Part shown: piece by piece, positions 49,301-62,640 of the stretch
Layout: every line of letters begins with the position of its first letter
How positions within the stretch are numbered: position 1 is the stretch's first letter
DNA from: Apostichopus japonicus
Taxonomy: Eukaryota; Echinodermata; Holothuroidea; Aspidochirotida; Stichopodidae
Direction: 5' to 3'
DNA length: 64,000 bases
Assembly: GCF_037975245.1 (NCBI RefSeq)
Contig: NC_092572.1
Coordinates: forward strand, 9,006,001-9,070,000
Translations under genes and position numbers: made by a program
Notes under the pieces: generated by a model
Databases searched by the model: none
Told to the model about the DNA's origin: nothing
What the model saw: only the letters and a program-made list of their open reading frames with translations

Positions 49301-50009
49301 ATATATATGTACACACACATACACACATATGAACTCTGACATTTAACCTTTCGTTATGAATGTCTACGACACACAGGTTTTCATAATGAGGAACCTTCTA
49401 TACCAAGTTCACTAATAGCCGATATTTGTCTTTAATAATGGTCACACGTTAATAGGCTTTACCAAAAAAACTTGTCACTCGGGCTACCCTAACCAAGGAG
49501 TAGTCCTGAAACTCCATAAGCCTGAACTAAGGACATGAATCAGTCTAGCCAGTTCAGAATGCTGGCTGTCTTCATTTTGAAAACGGTGTATGTTGTCTGT
49601 TGGTTTTTAGCGAGTCACACAGATTGTACCTGCAAATGCTAATGATGACACTTAAGTAGAAAATCTTCATCTGCAAGGTTGGTACAGAAGTATCTACTTG
49701 TCAAACTCACAAGGGATTCGTTGGAAAAAATAAAACATTGACACAAACCTTACCACAATTATTTGTCTCCGACACAGCGCAAGATATTCTTAGCTGTTCG
49801 CTGGAGGGTTTTGATAATGGCCAGGATCTCTGCCAATACAGCTAGAAATGTTTGTGACCCCCCCCCCACCCCACCCTTCGAAGAAGACTTTCGAATTTAG
49901 TCAAAAGTTTCTATTCGTTTATACTAAAAGGTTTTCTTTTAGTTCGCTTTCTTACCATTATACATTTTATGTTCCTACCAAACACTATGTTTGGTATATA
50001 ACATATGAC

Positions 50010-50043
50010 AATGAATGAATGAACGAATGAATGAATGAATGAA
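50010..50043 (+). repeat. (AATG)n microsatellite
   Basis: Eight AATG units with one C variant. Confidence 0.9.
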
Positions 50044-50130
50044 ATCACACCATTATTAAATACAATGATAGAATACTCGAATTGAAACCTATTTGTGTAA
50101 TGCTTGCATCTGTTAACTTACTATAATTAA

Positions 50131-50271
50131 AAGAATAGTCCAGGTCAAAATTTCTTTTTGATATGTTATCCCAAAAACGGTACATAGAAATTAAATGCAA
50201 ATTTGACCAGAATGTTTAGATTATGTTCCTTTTTAACGTATCAAAAAGAAATTTTGACCTGGTCTATTCCT
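50131..50271. mobile_element. TTAA-flanked miniature element (piggyBac-like)
   Basis: 141 bp between TTAA at 50127-50130 and TTAA at 50272-50275. Terminal inverted repeats of about 40 bp pair almost fully (GAATAGTCCAGGTCAAAATT with AATTTTGACCTGGTCTATTC, continuing TTCTTTTTGATA). TTAA target sites are typical of piggyBac-type transposition. Confidence 0.8.
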
Positions 50272-50869
50272 TTAAGTTTAGGAAGTTGCTGTAACATCAG
50301 ACCTAATGTCCAGATAGGACCTCTATATGTTTATACCTTACTAAGTCACTTCCATCCAAGGTTAACTCAAGTCAGTGCATTGTTTCATGATCAACTCGTT
50401 TGATGTGAAGGCTTTACTTAACCAGTAACCCACCTCGCCCCGCCCCCACACCCACACCCACACCCCCATTATTACTGTTTTATCGTAGTATACAATCCTC
50501 GACCAACCCAGGAAAGATAAGACCATTGAAATCAGACTATAGTCTATATTACTTTACCAAAATCTCAACCGATTAAAGGAAAAGTTTATTTTTTTGGAAA
50601 TAGGCACAGATTTCAAAACAAAGGAATAAAACAAGAAGATTTGTGTAGTGCATATTTTGTTTTTCTGTATTGGACTTATAGTATAACTGCATGTTTGGAT
50701 AATTCACCAGGAATCAACAAAGTCATGGTTGCAAAAAAAAACATTTATCATCACAGAGTGAATGGCGGTATTCACTTTATACGTAAATATAACATTATAC
50801 TAAATAACAATAATAATAAAGTGACCACTAATAACGCGCCATATCTGTCAACTTGACACTCCTGGCGCA

Positions 50870-51072
50870 GGCTAACAGTCTTGTTCAAGGCCAATGCTCC
50901 TTCACACGACTTTACAACTTTCCCCTGGTCATTGGTAACTTGTCACACCCACACACCAAAGTGTAAACAATCCAATCAATCTCTCCTGGGGCACCACTGT
51001 GCACCACAACCACGTGTCCCCCGGGGACTTCCCATAGGATGCAGCCACAAACCGGCGCACACGACTATATTT
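50870..51072 (+). repeat. dispersed repeat family R1, copy 2
   Basis: Second copy of the 10591-10793 sequence, in the same orientation and about four-fifths identical by eye. Also preceded by an (AAT)-rich run. Confidence 0.75.
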
Positions 51073-51181
51073 ACAAGTTAGCTAGCAAGTCCCCAAAAGT
51101 TATACACATGGGTGAAGAGAGGGAATATACTTTCCCTTCCTTTCTCTTTACTCAATGACATATGTATCATTAATCAAAACA

Positions 51182-51930
51182 GCTGGACTACTTAGTCTAA
51201 CATACATATATACATACATACAATTAACATTAAATCAGCTACTCAGATGTAAGACAAAACCAATAAACAATACAATATTTTTACGGTCTCGTATAACATG
51301 TTTTACAGTGCACGCTCTCCAAATTTATGAGGAGCAAATAGTGTTGAATACTATGTTAGTTTAGTTTAGTTTAGAGACCCAAGGATCAGGAAGCCTTACA
51401 GTTGCTTATTTCAGACCTTATCCATTTTAGATCGTGGATGAACACCGGCTTATTTCAAGCCTTCTTTTTCGATAAGTGTTCAGAGGATAACGAGGCAGGG
51501 GGTGCGAATTCGCTCCTATTCCTGCCCCCGGGAGATCCATTTAACGTCCCCATCCGACGGACGAGAGTGTATGCCCCAGCATCTGACTACTTTCTCAAAT
51601 ACTGAGGTAGGCAAAGGCACCCCATTCGACATCACTGCAATGCTAGTAGACTGCTCTGTCCTTCATATATGAGGTACAGAGAACATGGTTTCGTTGAGTT
51701 ATTATTAGAATGACTATAAAAACAAATGTTGGTTTAAAATTAACATTAAGACTTGCATTGACTCATTAAGGGCTTACGTCATCATTAATTTCGCGCTAAA
51801 TTCCAGAAGTGTAGCACAATTAAAAGTGCATAACTTGACAATCGAAATAGTTTTAGAACTTTAGAACACTAATAGTTTTACTTTGTCTTTTGAAAAAAAG
51901 AAATTCAGCCTAAAGTTACCCTTGACAAAA
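51182..51930 (+). mobile_element. dispersed inverted-repeat family R2, interrupted copy
   Basis: GCTGGACTACTTAGTCTAAC matches the R2 end. The later block GAGTTATTATTAGAATGA, AAATTAACATTAAGAC, TACGTCATCATTAA and AAATTCCAGAAG matches the R2 interior. About 51345-51615 between them is foreign sequence containing a (TTTAG)n run. Confidence 0.5.
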
Positions 51931-52795
51931 CAAAGCAAAATCATATATAACGAAAAAAATAGGACGATATACTGAATTCAATGAAAACCTTACTGAAGGC
52001 TACTCGATTCGTCACGGCCCACGGAGAACTCAATATTTATGACATAGTGCTGCTTCTGGATAAACATTTACAAGGTGTGGTCATATTTCGTGATTAATTA
52101 GAATGGTCAAGACAATTATTATACGTAATTTAATATTTATTAACAAATTTCGGAAATGATAACTCGAGCGTTATCAATTTAATTTCACAATAACCTCGGG
52201 ATCGCATGGGCTTTACTGGTATCTGTCCACTACGCATGCGATCAGAAATTCTAGCTCATGTTAGTGAAGGCTATAGTGACTTTTCCAGCTCCCATGTACA
52301 TGGTCATCATTAATTCTTATCAAAACCTATCACGTGCCCTATATGGATATTCCAGTGATATGCCAATGTACCACTTATCTTAAAGAGAGAGAGATAGGTC
52401 AAAGAAAACATATATTTAAGATTACTATGTGAAAACCGCATATCAATATCTTGTCCCTAAATCGAGTTATGGTTGATTGAATGCAACCTAGTTTAACCCT
52501 GAACAATGCTCCTTCCTTATATGATTATATGAGTCAAGCTGAGCAAGTGCTTGGTCACATGGATATGATCCATGACATCATCGTAGCACGTTCATTCTCC
52601 GCAAAACCTTACTTTCCTCTTGTAACCTTCTGCTGATTTATCCTTGAATGTGTAATGCATTTGGCATGTTTGTCAAAATTGTGTATAGCAATATTTTTTT
52701 CCCTCCGTCTGTGGAACAAAACAAAACAGATATATCCGTTTTCGGCTTAATTGGCATAATATGACATCGTTCATTCATACATTAGCCAGATGTGT

Positions 52796-52797
<2 letters not shown>

Positions 52798-52873
<76 letters not shown>

Positions 52874-52895
52874 TATATAAATATATATATATATA
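52798..52895. repeat. (TA)n-(CA)n array
   Basis: TA run of about 60 bp, then ACACACACAC, then more TA. Confidence 0.95.
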
Positions 52896-53845
52896 TAAAT
52901 AAAGTGGTTCGTTTGTGTTTTTTTTTTAAATTTTCAGTCACAAGAATATCCCTTTAATTAAGTGTTAATTTACAATTCACCATTACCGATAACTTACCCC
53001 TTTTACTATTTCGTTCCCTCACCCCCTCCCCAACCGTAGTAAAGCAGCTAACAGGGAATAGAAGAATATAAAATGTATGGTTTCCTAGTCAAATTTACAT
53101 TAGTGCTAAACTGGAGGCAAAAACACCGATTGTGGGCTCGGAAGAGGTGGAGTGGTTCAGTTTGGGTATGAAATAATGCAGTTTGAAAAGGCCAATTCTA
53201 CCTAGGGTATATCTATGTCGAAACGAAATTAGCTGTGCCTTAAGTCAATATTTTGCCCTCCAATTATGAGCTGCAAATTGGAGTAAGCCTGTAAAAGTAT
53301 GATGCAAAGACCTTTGTTGTTCATTGTACTAACATAGCAGTACTACACAAACCACCCTTTTTGTCATATTATGTTGCACATGCGAATATTACTTCCTTTA
53401 AGACGTACTTTAGTCTTATACACTGTATGGCATTTTCACTCATACATAAATGATTTCTTATACTCGCTAAGTGTAAACATTTAATTTCATAGGCATATAT
53501 ATATTGATAATTCAATGAGTGTGTGTATGTGTGTGTGTGGTTTGTTTAGTTCAGACTGGGGACTTGAACAAAGGAATTCCAAGTCCTCAGAGTCATCAGA
53601 TGTCATTTGAAAAGAATCACCACGTCCTCAGAAAAGATTTATTGTTGTGTCTATTATTTAGATCAAGTTACTTGGATTCGAACAATGCAAAGAAAACAAA
53701 AACAGAAAATAAACAATTGGTTCCTTATAAGTGTGCGTTTGTGACAAAGTGTAGAATAGTATATGTGCTTTTATACGTCACAGACGGTCATTTAATCACA
53801 ACAAAAGCCGGTGTTCTTTGACCCATGATGTATGTGTTTATGTTC

Positions 53846-53890
53846 GGGCGGGGCGGGCGGGGCGGGGCGGGCCGGAGAGGGGGGGGGGCG
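53846..53890 (+). repeat. GGGC-rich tract (Sp1/G-quadruplex type)
   Basis: Seven GGGCGG or GGGGCGGGG-type blocks in 45 bp, in an AT-rich background, followed by G10. Confidence 0.85.
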
Positions 53891-55340
53891 GTAGTGAGGT
53901 AGCTGGATGATTCGCAAGAAAACCGATTTAATGAATCACGCAATCCAACTATAATATCATTGTTGCTACACTTAACGGGTGGTATATTATCTGGAAAGAA
54001 ATTACTACAAGTTTAGAATTGTTACTGTTATGTCTGACTGACCAAAGGAATGGTTACCTACAAATCAGGGATGCCTAATCAAATAAGTAATCTAATCAAA
54101 TAAGTATAGCCTAACCCTACTTTGGATGGCTACACAAATAAGGGATGCCCATTGCAAAATTATAGCCTAACCCTAGTTCTTAGATTACATGACTTACATT
54201 CCTAAATCACTTGCCACTGATTTCCTATTTAGGCAAATATTTTTTGGGCAATTTTTCAGATGAGCAATCTTTCTTAGAGCCTTATATCTTATATAAAGGT
54301 AAATGCTTCATGTGAAAGAATACTTTTAAGTCATGGATATGCAATTAACTTTTATGTATAGACTTGTTGGACTCGGATCAGCCTACCCAAATTAACGTTC
54401 CTCATTCTAGCTCCTCTGACGTCCACCTCTGACCTTCTTATCTCTGCCAAAGGTCTTTGCCCCTCATCTGTAGTATAACCTTTGTACAACTGTGAGAAGT
54501 AAAACACACCACCCCACCTCACCCTGCAATGCTTTCTATAATATTATCATATACCAGCATATGAAATACATCTGTTTGTTTGTTTCCCCTATATCATCGC
54601 ATGCGGGCTGACTCTGTACACAAATCAGCCATGAGATGACGTCAAGGTCTTTACCTTTCCTCTAAATCAAACAATTTGCAAAGGACGCCATCTCCTTAAG
54701 TTTCCAATTCCAAGTTCAAACGCGTCAAACATACGCGTGTCAAACGTTTCGAAGTGAACGTTATCAACATATTCATTAACAATGAACTGCTAAAACACCG
54801 GCTATATATAAGTAAACCTGCAACGTATACGTGGATACGGCTCGTATTGTTTCCCTATAAGCAGCAAAAATAGATAATTTTTGATTTGAGGACAGGAACA
54901 TTTGCACAATGTTCGACTTCCATTATTGGATTTGCTTTACTTTTCAACTTATCTTTTGACATAAATATACCCCCGGAGGAGGGAATATCTACTACATCTA
55001 TATGGTCTTTTAACAACAATCGTCGGAAAGAATAGGGAAAGTTAACAAGATGACAGCGAAGGACGAGTAAGTTTTTTTTTTCTTCATTTTCTTGCTCTCT
55101 CTCTTCAAGTTCTTGATAAACGGTCGTTCACAAAAAATGACTGATACGGCGTTTACTAAGCAAACATTATAATTATCGATTGGTCTTAGCAGTGAATGTA
55201 CACACGTATATGCACACGCAGGAGGTTTTGTTACGTTACGAATGCGGAGAAATCTATCGGCTAATGTTATTGAACTGCGCTCTACACATAAATATTTAGA
55301 ATAGAAAGGTACCATTGTATTCATATCAATCATGATTGTT

Positions 55341-55354
55341 AATATATATATATG

Positions 55355-55431
<77 letters not shown>

Positions 55432-55432
55432 G
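55341..55432. repeat. (TA)n array
   Basis: About 90 bp of TA. Confidence 0.95.
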
Positions 55433-55935
55433 TACATGTAATTGTGCAATGTCCTTGTGTTAGCTGTTAGATTCAACAGGTTGAACACAACGCCATTACA
55501 CGGGAAATGGGTCAATTAATTGAAAGAAGAAAAAGATAAGTGAAGAAACACTGGGCAAAATAGATCGATAGAATAATAAGAGACATTTGGGTTTAGTCGT
55601 AACGCAGCGTAAATATTGTAGCGTAAATATGAATTTAAAAAAAAAAAAAGAAGTTGTAGCGTAAATATGAAAACAAGGTGTAAATACAATTACACATATT
55701 CTTTGATGCATTCTTATCAAAAACCAATTTTTTACTTTAAGTGCGGACGAAGAAATTGTTGTTATTGTTTTGATCGAACGTTGAAAGCACTCAAGAATCG
55801 GGATGATGGATTTATTGCTGTCATTAATTGTTGAAGAAATGAAACCATGAATAATCGCAGACTTTTAAGCTTTTCATAGTAATAATTAGAAATTAATAAT
55901 TCACTAGTACAAGTTTAAGTACTCGTACTTATATA

Positions 55936-56041
<106 letters not shown>

Positions 56042-57748
56042 GAGCCAGTAAGATGTGCGGATAAGAGTTTGATAGCAATATCGTGTGATAATTAATAGTT
56101 GAAACTGTATGCATTTATCAATAATAAGCACCCATAGAGATTGAAATTGCTGGTTGTAATTTCTAATACAGATATTTCTGCCGAATTTTTTTATGAGGCA
56201 ATTGTCGAGTTTATTTAGTAATACAACGTTCCCATTGGTCGAAAAAAACATATATATTAATATATATATATAAATATATATGTATAGAAATGCATTTTTG
56301 TTTTCTGTTCGGTTTTGATATGATAGCTAAAAACCGTTTCGGTTCAAGCTGCGTAACAACATTAATTCATTCTTATGACAACCATATATCAAATTAATGT
56401 TGGTAAATATTTCGATATTATTTAGCACTTACATATTATTAATATTGAATCCATAACTACATAGAAGCGTTTTATTTCACATTAAATAGAGGTGGAAATG
56501 AAAAAAAAAATTGAACGTCATTTTCAAATTTTAGCTGTGTAACCTAATAAGACGTATTCAGAGAAACATGTTAGAATGTGCGGTAGGAGGAATCTTCGAA
56601 ATCAAAACGGAACCATAAAAATTACACACTATAGTTGCAAAAAATGTTTTAATTTGATTAATTCTTTGCTTTTGAATGTCACTATTCGGTAGGTTATCAA
56701 ACTACAACATGTTGACGACGAAAACAGCTCAGACCTTTTACCATTTTACCTTTGAGTAGATTTTCATGTTATGTTGATACGTCATATTGCAACAAGAAAT
56801 CACCACAAAACAAAATGTAGTGCTCGCAAATGTTTTTATAGACCTTCCGGCTTTCAAAGTTATTCGCCCTTTTCAAGGTATTCACCTTTTAAAACAATAC
56901 CTAATGTCTTGAATGCTCCAAGTTTGAGGAATGTTTTTGATGATGACGCCTCAATCGTTATATTTGGAGAACCTCTCCTATATCGTCAATATATTCTTTC
57001 CATCGACACGAAGACTATAGAGTTTACCCACAGCACCCTTTCCCAGGATCCCACAACTCTGTCCCTTACCCCTGGCCCTATACTCTGCACCCCCTCCCGT
57101 TTGTTATTCTTCTTTGTCTACGTACCAAACCCGACCGAAGCAAATTTCTGTATGAAAGCAGCCTTTCTTAATTTGTATTAAATACCGCCATAAGGTAATG
57201 TCTTCTAGAACTCAGCCAACCATTGGGCTTCTTCCTTTTTCCTTTTTTACTTTTGCTAAGGGAAATTATTTTCGCGGTGAAATCATGTGTAATTATAATC
57301 TCGGATTGGTTACCATGACTACTGCTTAAGTACATGCGTATAGTACTTGTTTTCTATAAGGTCAACCTTTTAAGTAGGATTTTTGCCTCTTAGGGTAATA
57401 TTTTGCTGTGTGTTTTGAAGTCGTTATTACACATGTAATAGGGATAGCAGGTATATTGCGGACGGGTAGTTGTGGAACACATGAGAGTTATAGTACAAAA
57501 AAAGCCTATATATAAAATATACTATAAAGACTATATGCAATGCTATTAGCAATGATGTATGTATAGGTCGATACACAACTACTTGTGTGCATTCAATTAG
57601 CAATTCTTCCGTGGTTTTGTCAGTTAAAATGAAATGTTGTCAGTACAGTATAACAGGGTTTGAAAATCTTACGAGTTTTAACACGACTTTCTTTCTTTGT
57701 TTTGCAATATTACATTCCGTCAGCGCCTCAAGGTCGGGGCTTCAGGCG

Positions 57749-57787
57749 ATGGGGGTGGGGTGGGGGAGGGGAGGGGAGGGGAGGGAG
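57749..57787 (+). repeat. (GGGGA)n G-rich tract
   Basis: Seven runs of four or five G separated by single A or T. Confidence 0.85.
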
Positions 57788-58439
57788 TGAGGATGACAAG
57801 AACCACCAAACACCATAACAACCTATCCGAAGCGGCTAGTATTGATATTGAACACTAAGGCAGTAAACCAAGTAGGTTCCATGTACTCTTTGGAGCGCTT
57901 TGCTTTTTCATATGGATATCTCGAAGGGTCCCTTCTTTATAATTGATCGTCTGGTCCACCATAAATAGTGTTTAGGCGGGGCGGCCAGTCTAGTAACTTA
58001 CGTCAAATGGCTCTATGTACTGTTTAAGGCCTATTGGAATAATGCATACCTTCCATCGAGAGTCGGACCCTATAAAATAATAGATAAATTCAATTCATTG
58101 TAAATATCTAGTATATAGGAATGTTATTATGCGTTAATCACAACGGTAAAGTTTGTATGTCTTAGATACGGTCCTGAACAATTCAGTTCTCTGCCGATAC
58201 CAAAATATTAAACGAAATCCTGTACTTAACAGATATCCTGAGGGTTCCACATCCGGGCGTCTAGAGATGCCAAATATCCAACATTTGTTCATTAAAGCCC
58301 AAACAATGCTTGGACTTTGGTGAATGTGGACTCTCCCTTGTGGGTCCATTAAGTTTGCTGTATCGGGACCCAATTGGTCCATCTCATCAGGCCCTGACAG
58401 AGGTCTACTTTGAATCGTGTTGTAGCCTGTAGAAGACTT

Positions 58440-58575
58440 GTAGAATGAGTACAATAGCATGAGTACACTGAGTACAAGTAGAATGCCCCTGGGTATGAGT
58501 ATGAGTACTATTACAAAGCTTAAAGTGCGACAACGAGTACTTAATTTTGTACTCGAGTGCGGGTAAGAAAAACGC
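58440..58575 (+). repeat. GTAC-rich tract sharing a block with 36482
   Basis: GAGTAC motifs repeat, and CGAGTACTTAATTTTG is identical to the block at 36482 on the same strand. Confidence 0.6.
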
Positions 58576-59685
58576 GTACAAATTTATCATGGCAAGTAAG
58601 GGTAAACAAACAACTATATGTGCTAGAAATATAAAGTACGAATACGGAATTCAGGCTACTATATATAGTTTCAGTTGGTTTCAGTTGTCTAATCGTATCA
58701 GAATCGACTAAAAAGTTGTTTTTTTTTCCAGGTGAATCCTTAATTAAACAAATTTTATAAAGAAGTATGAAGCACATTTATTTGCCATTTGCCAAAGCGT
58801 GTACACGACGAATACACCGTGAATGTATACTTCATTACCACTGACTGCCTCCTCCACACCCAGTTGGGACAATTTTTTTAAATATTGCACTTTCATGTTC
58901 CGCTTTCAAAAGTACTCGTATTGTCAGTATGAGAAATATGCATATCATCTTATCCCTTAGATAAAGTTAGGAACTGTTTGTACTGTCAATACGTTTGCTT
59001 TGAAGCATGATATGGGAGGACAGTTTGGAGAGGTATTAGCATTAGTAAACTGTCCCAACTGGTTGGCCCTTCGATCAAGTCTGTTGTGTTGTACCTTTTA
59101 CACACAAGAGGGAGAAAGTGATAAGGTAAAATTATTTGCCAGTCTGAATTGAAACCCTACCAGTCATTCGACCTATTCCGAAGCTATAAACCTTCGCGAA
59201 GTATGTTAAAGGTATTCTCTCAGCTAGGAAATTTTTAGAGTGTGGGCCAATTTCACAGGTTTCGCTGGTACACCGTTACTCCACTTTCTGACTTGGTCAC
59301 GTGATATGGTATATGTATGTATTTATGTATGTATATGTAATATACTGCCACTGTACAGTGTATATGATGTATGTAAATGTACGTAATGTAGGCCTATATC
59401 ACAGTTTCATGTAGTGTTAGCATAACACACGTACGTTAATATTGCGGTCGCCGCGCTGTGTACGTTGTGATTGTGAATTAGTATCAATACAATACTTGCA
59501 AAGAGGATAGTACTGCTCGTTACATTGATATCATCGTTAATTTTTGGCCTGGCTGTCTTTAATTCGCGATCAATCCTGTCGATCACATATGTTGGATGGT
59601 CTTTATGATATTCAGCATATCATAAGCATGTCCGAGGTTTCTCCAAAGAAACGGCCGTATCCGGGCACTAAATGCGGGTTGGCCG

Positions 59686-60006
59686 GTGGAAGGCCCAGGT
59701 TGCTTTATTGTAGGTCCAGATGCCAAAAACAGTGAGCGAAAAAGGTACAGAGAAATGCAGGCATCAAAAGTGTATTTGAGCTGGTGCAACGTGGACTGGG
59801 TCTCCAAAAAACGATCTACTGGAACAGACATCGGGGATCTACTGGAACAGAGATCGGGGATCGACAAACTGACCAATGCTACCTTCGCGTTTAGCGAGAT
59901 AAAAAACTGGAAAACAGGCTTTGCACAGTCTGCGTACACTATGAAGTCCATCGACGCGATTAGGACGTTCAGTGCAGTAGGCTATGCGTTTGTAAACCTG
60001 TTATGA
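59686..60006 (+). pseudogene. unrecognised coding-like fragment
   Basis: The 106-codon open frame has richer GC and a more protein-like composition than its surroundings (SERKRYREMQASKVYLSWCN, ATFAFSEIKNWKTGFAQSAY). I do not recognise a family; the basic KRYREM-SKVYL stretch is the sort seen in transposon-type proteins, which is only a guess. A 23-bp direct duplication (59813-59835 and 59836-59858) sits inside. Since 23 is not a multiple of three, it shifts the frame, so the fragment is probably broken. Confidence 0.25.
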
Positions 60007-60174
60007 GGGAACATTAGACTTAGTAAAGAGTGGGTTTAGTATACACAACTGATGTATGCCTATTTACTTAATTTCGCACGTGCTCAAACGTTTACCCGCA
60101 TATGAAGATTATCAGACTTAAACGCATCGCTTAGCTTCAAGTCATCTATTGGTGTTCCAACGTATCAGCCCTAT

Positions 60175-60503
60175 GCTTCATTCAGGCGCGTAGCCAAGGG
60201 GGGGGGGGCGAAGGGGGCCGCCGCCCCCCCCCTTGAGCATTTTTTAATTTTTTTGTTAAATGTTTTTATGATATCGCTAGTAATTTCAAAAGAGAAAATG
60301 CTAAGATGCAACTTACAAGGCCTGGGAAGTGCCATTTCCAGCGATCTAGGAGGCATTTCAGCCAAAATTTTCTTGTACGCTTCGCGCCAATTATGGTGGC
60401 GCTACGCTTAGATAGTTTGCAATGTCGAATCTATGGCTCTGATAATTTGCCTACAGTTTCGCTCCTCCCTTGGCAAATTCCTGGCTACGCGCCTGGCTTC
60501 ATT
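60175..60503. mobile_element. hAT-type miniature element with perfect 8-bp target duplication
   Basis: Element 60183-60495 (313 bp) is flanked by GCTTCATT at 60175-60182 and 60496-60503. Ends CAGGCGCGTAGCCAAG and CCTGGCTACGCGCCTG form a 16-bp inverted repeat with one mismatch. CAGG ends with an 8-bp duplication are diagnostic of hAT. It holds no transposase; just inside the left end are G10 and C9 runs. Confidence 0.9.
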
Positions 60504-62449
60504 CACATCCAAAGTACTGCCCCAATAACTGACAGAGTTAGTTATTAAGCAAGATGAGAATATTTCGATATATAAATCTAGTTCAAGGAACAAGCTCTCG
60601 GTGGTGGAACCAGTTGGGACCAATGGGGCGGGGGCAGTGGGACACCAGTTGGGCAAGTAGGGGGTAAGTGTGCATCACGTGGGTTCTTTAAACACTTGAC
60701 AACTTGTCAATCATCAACTGAGATATCTCTTGAAACGGCATCCGCATTTCTAAACCAGCATTTATTTCACGACTGAAATGGTCAAGAGCTCTTCTAAAAG
60801 TGGCTTCAGATGAACTTTCTGATCAATTAAATAACGGCAATGACACAATCGTTAAATTGTTTCATTAGATTTAAGAAAGTTAACCTCACGCACGGTCAAA
60901 CGTATGCAATGTCAGTTACAGCACATAACAACGAGTATCCATTTGATGGGTTTTTGATCCCGATGGGGTTAGTGTGAAAGGGGAGAGGGTGAAGGGGGGG
61001 GGGGTTAGCGGGCGGTTGTGCAAGAGTAAGAGGGGTCGGGAGAACGGATTAGGGAGGGGGCACAAGCTTCGAGGGCCAGTGGAGATGTTACTTTGATTCC
61101 AGCGGGCACAACTTCAAAGCTATACATTAAAACTTGTCCATAATATGTGTCATGTCTCCATTCCGTAGGCCTACCACAAATTCAAACATTTGAATGTTTT
61201 TGAACAAAAAGAGCACATTTGAATAACATTTCAGGTTGAATGTTTTTTCTTCTTAATGTTTCAACAAGGGCACAATTGTATTTGCAAGTTTTCGGGCGTT
61301 TCAACAAAAGGTTACTTTTTAACACAAAAATCGAAATATGGTATATTTGATTACAGTTAACCACAAATTACATTTCTCATTTATTAAAAGTGGCAGTTTG
61401 TGGGGAATGTTTTTCACGCACCTACTGTTCCTCTTTCCCTGGACTTTCTGAATGACGATTGTAAAATGATGCACCAACAGATTTTGAAAAGAGGGTACCA
61501 GTTTTATTTATTTTTCTACAGGAATCTCTTTTTATCAACCATTTGATAATCTTTCATATATACGAATGTTAAGACACGTGGCTTAGGTCGTTGTCCTTGG
61601 AGACACTGCCTCTCGAGCATGCGCACAAGTATCTTTTTTTAGTCGTCTGTGTTTGCTTTACATGTTTTCTCCTGTCCCTTGTGGCTAGTTCGTCAGGGAA
61701 CACGACGGTCCGTTGTCATTTATTTCACGTTGTTTATTTAGTACAATATGATATAATTTACACGCTCACTAGGTCTATACACAGTGCTAAGAAGAAGAGA
61801 AACAAAAATCGATTATGAACCTGCCGAACGAAAAGCGATATGCGCAATTGAGCGCAAACTATCGCTAGTACGCACGCGCAGTTCATTAAATGGGTTACAG
61901 CCGAGAGAATATCCTCACGGGTTTGGCGGTATTATTAAAGGGATCCCAAGCGGAACTCTTCCCCAGAATCGCAATTTCTGACTCACGAAAAAGCGATTAG
62001 AAGGCAATAAGAAATAATTCACATCTGAAAAGACTACGTCATTGTGCCATCGTGTCATAAGGAGGGTGCACATTACTGGACGACGTAACATTATAATTTG
62101 ATCACTAAGACTGAGCGTAGTACTATGTGTATGTGGTTAACATGTGTAAGGTTACCTATCTGGTTTTAACACATTGGATCTTATAATCTGGATATCCAGC
62201 CAAAATACAAAGAAATTGTTCTCTTACAGATTTAACTTCTCTGGTAAGTAATCTCATTTCAACGATTTCTTGATCAAGCCGGCCCCCAAAAAAGAATATT
62301 TTGTTTTCTTCTGCAGAGCATAAACGGTGTTTCAAGTGATCAGATTTTACAAGTGAAATAACCTAAAAATAGAAAAAACAAGCCTTTGCTATATCATTTC
62401 GATTCTGGTATCTTTAATATTCCAACAAGCCTTGTTGTGAATTCGTGCT

Positions 62450-62640
62450 GGTACTCATATTCTAATAACGTTGCAAGTACTCAGTTGTAATAAGTTGGAC
62501 CCCAAAATACGTACTAGTACAAGAGTAAGTACTCGTAGGCCTACTCATGTTCTTGGACTCATTCTCATGTTGTTGTTGTACTCAGTGTAGCCTATACTGA
62601 TGTTGTTGAACTCGAAGTACAAGTCTAATTCCAACTCGTA
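62450..62640 (+). repeat. GTACTC-rich tract
   Basis: Irregular GTACTC, GTACTAGTAC and TTGTTGTACTC motifs, similar to the tracts at 15225, 36540 and 58440. Confidence 0.55.

Noticed and set aside
51402-51605. 67-codon frame with a GC-richer end
   Set aside because: Lies in sequence that interrupts an R2 copy and looks like repeat DNA; no protein family recognised.
56771-57181. 136-codon plus-strand frame
   Set aside because: No motif, membrane span or splice context I can recognise; composition matches the AT-rich surroundings.
58134-58460. 108-codon minus-strand frame
   Set aside because: No family recognised; runs into the GTAC-rich repeat; likely chance.
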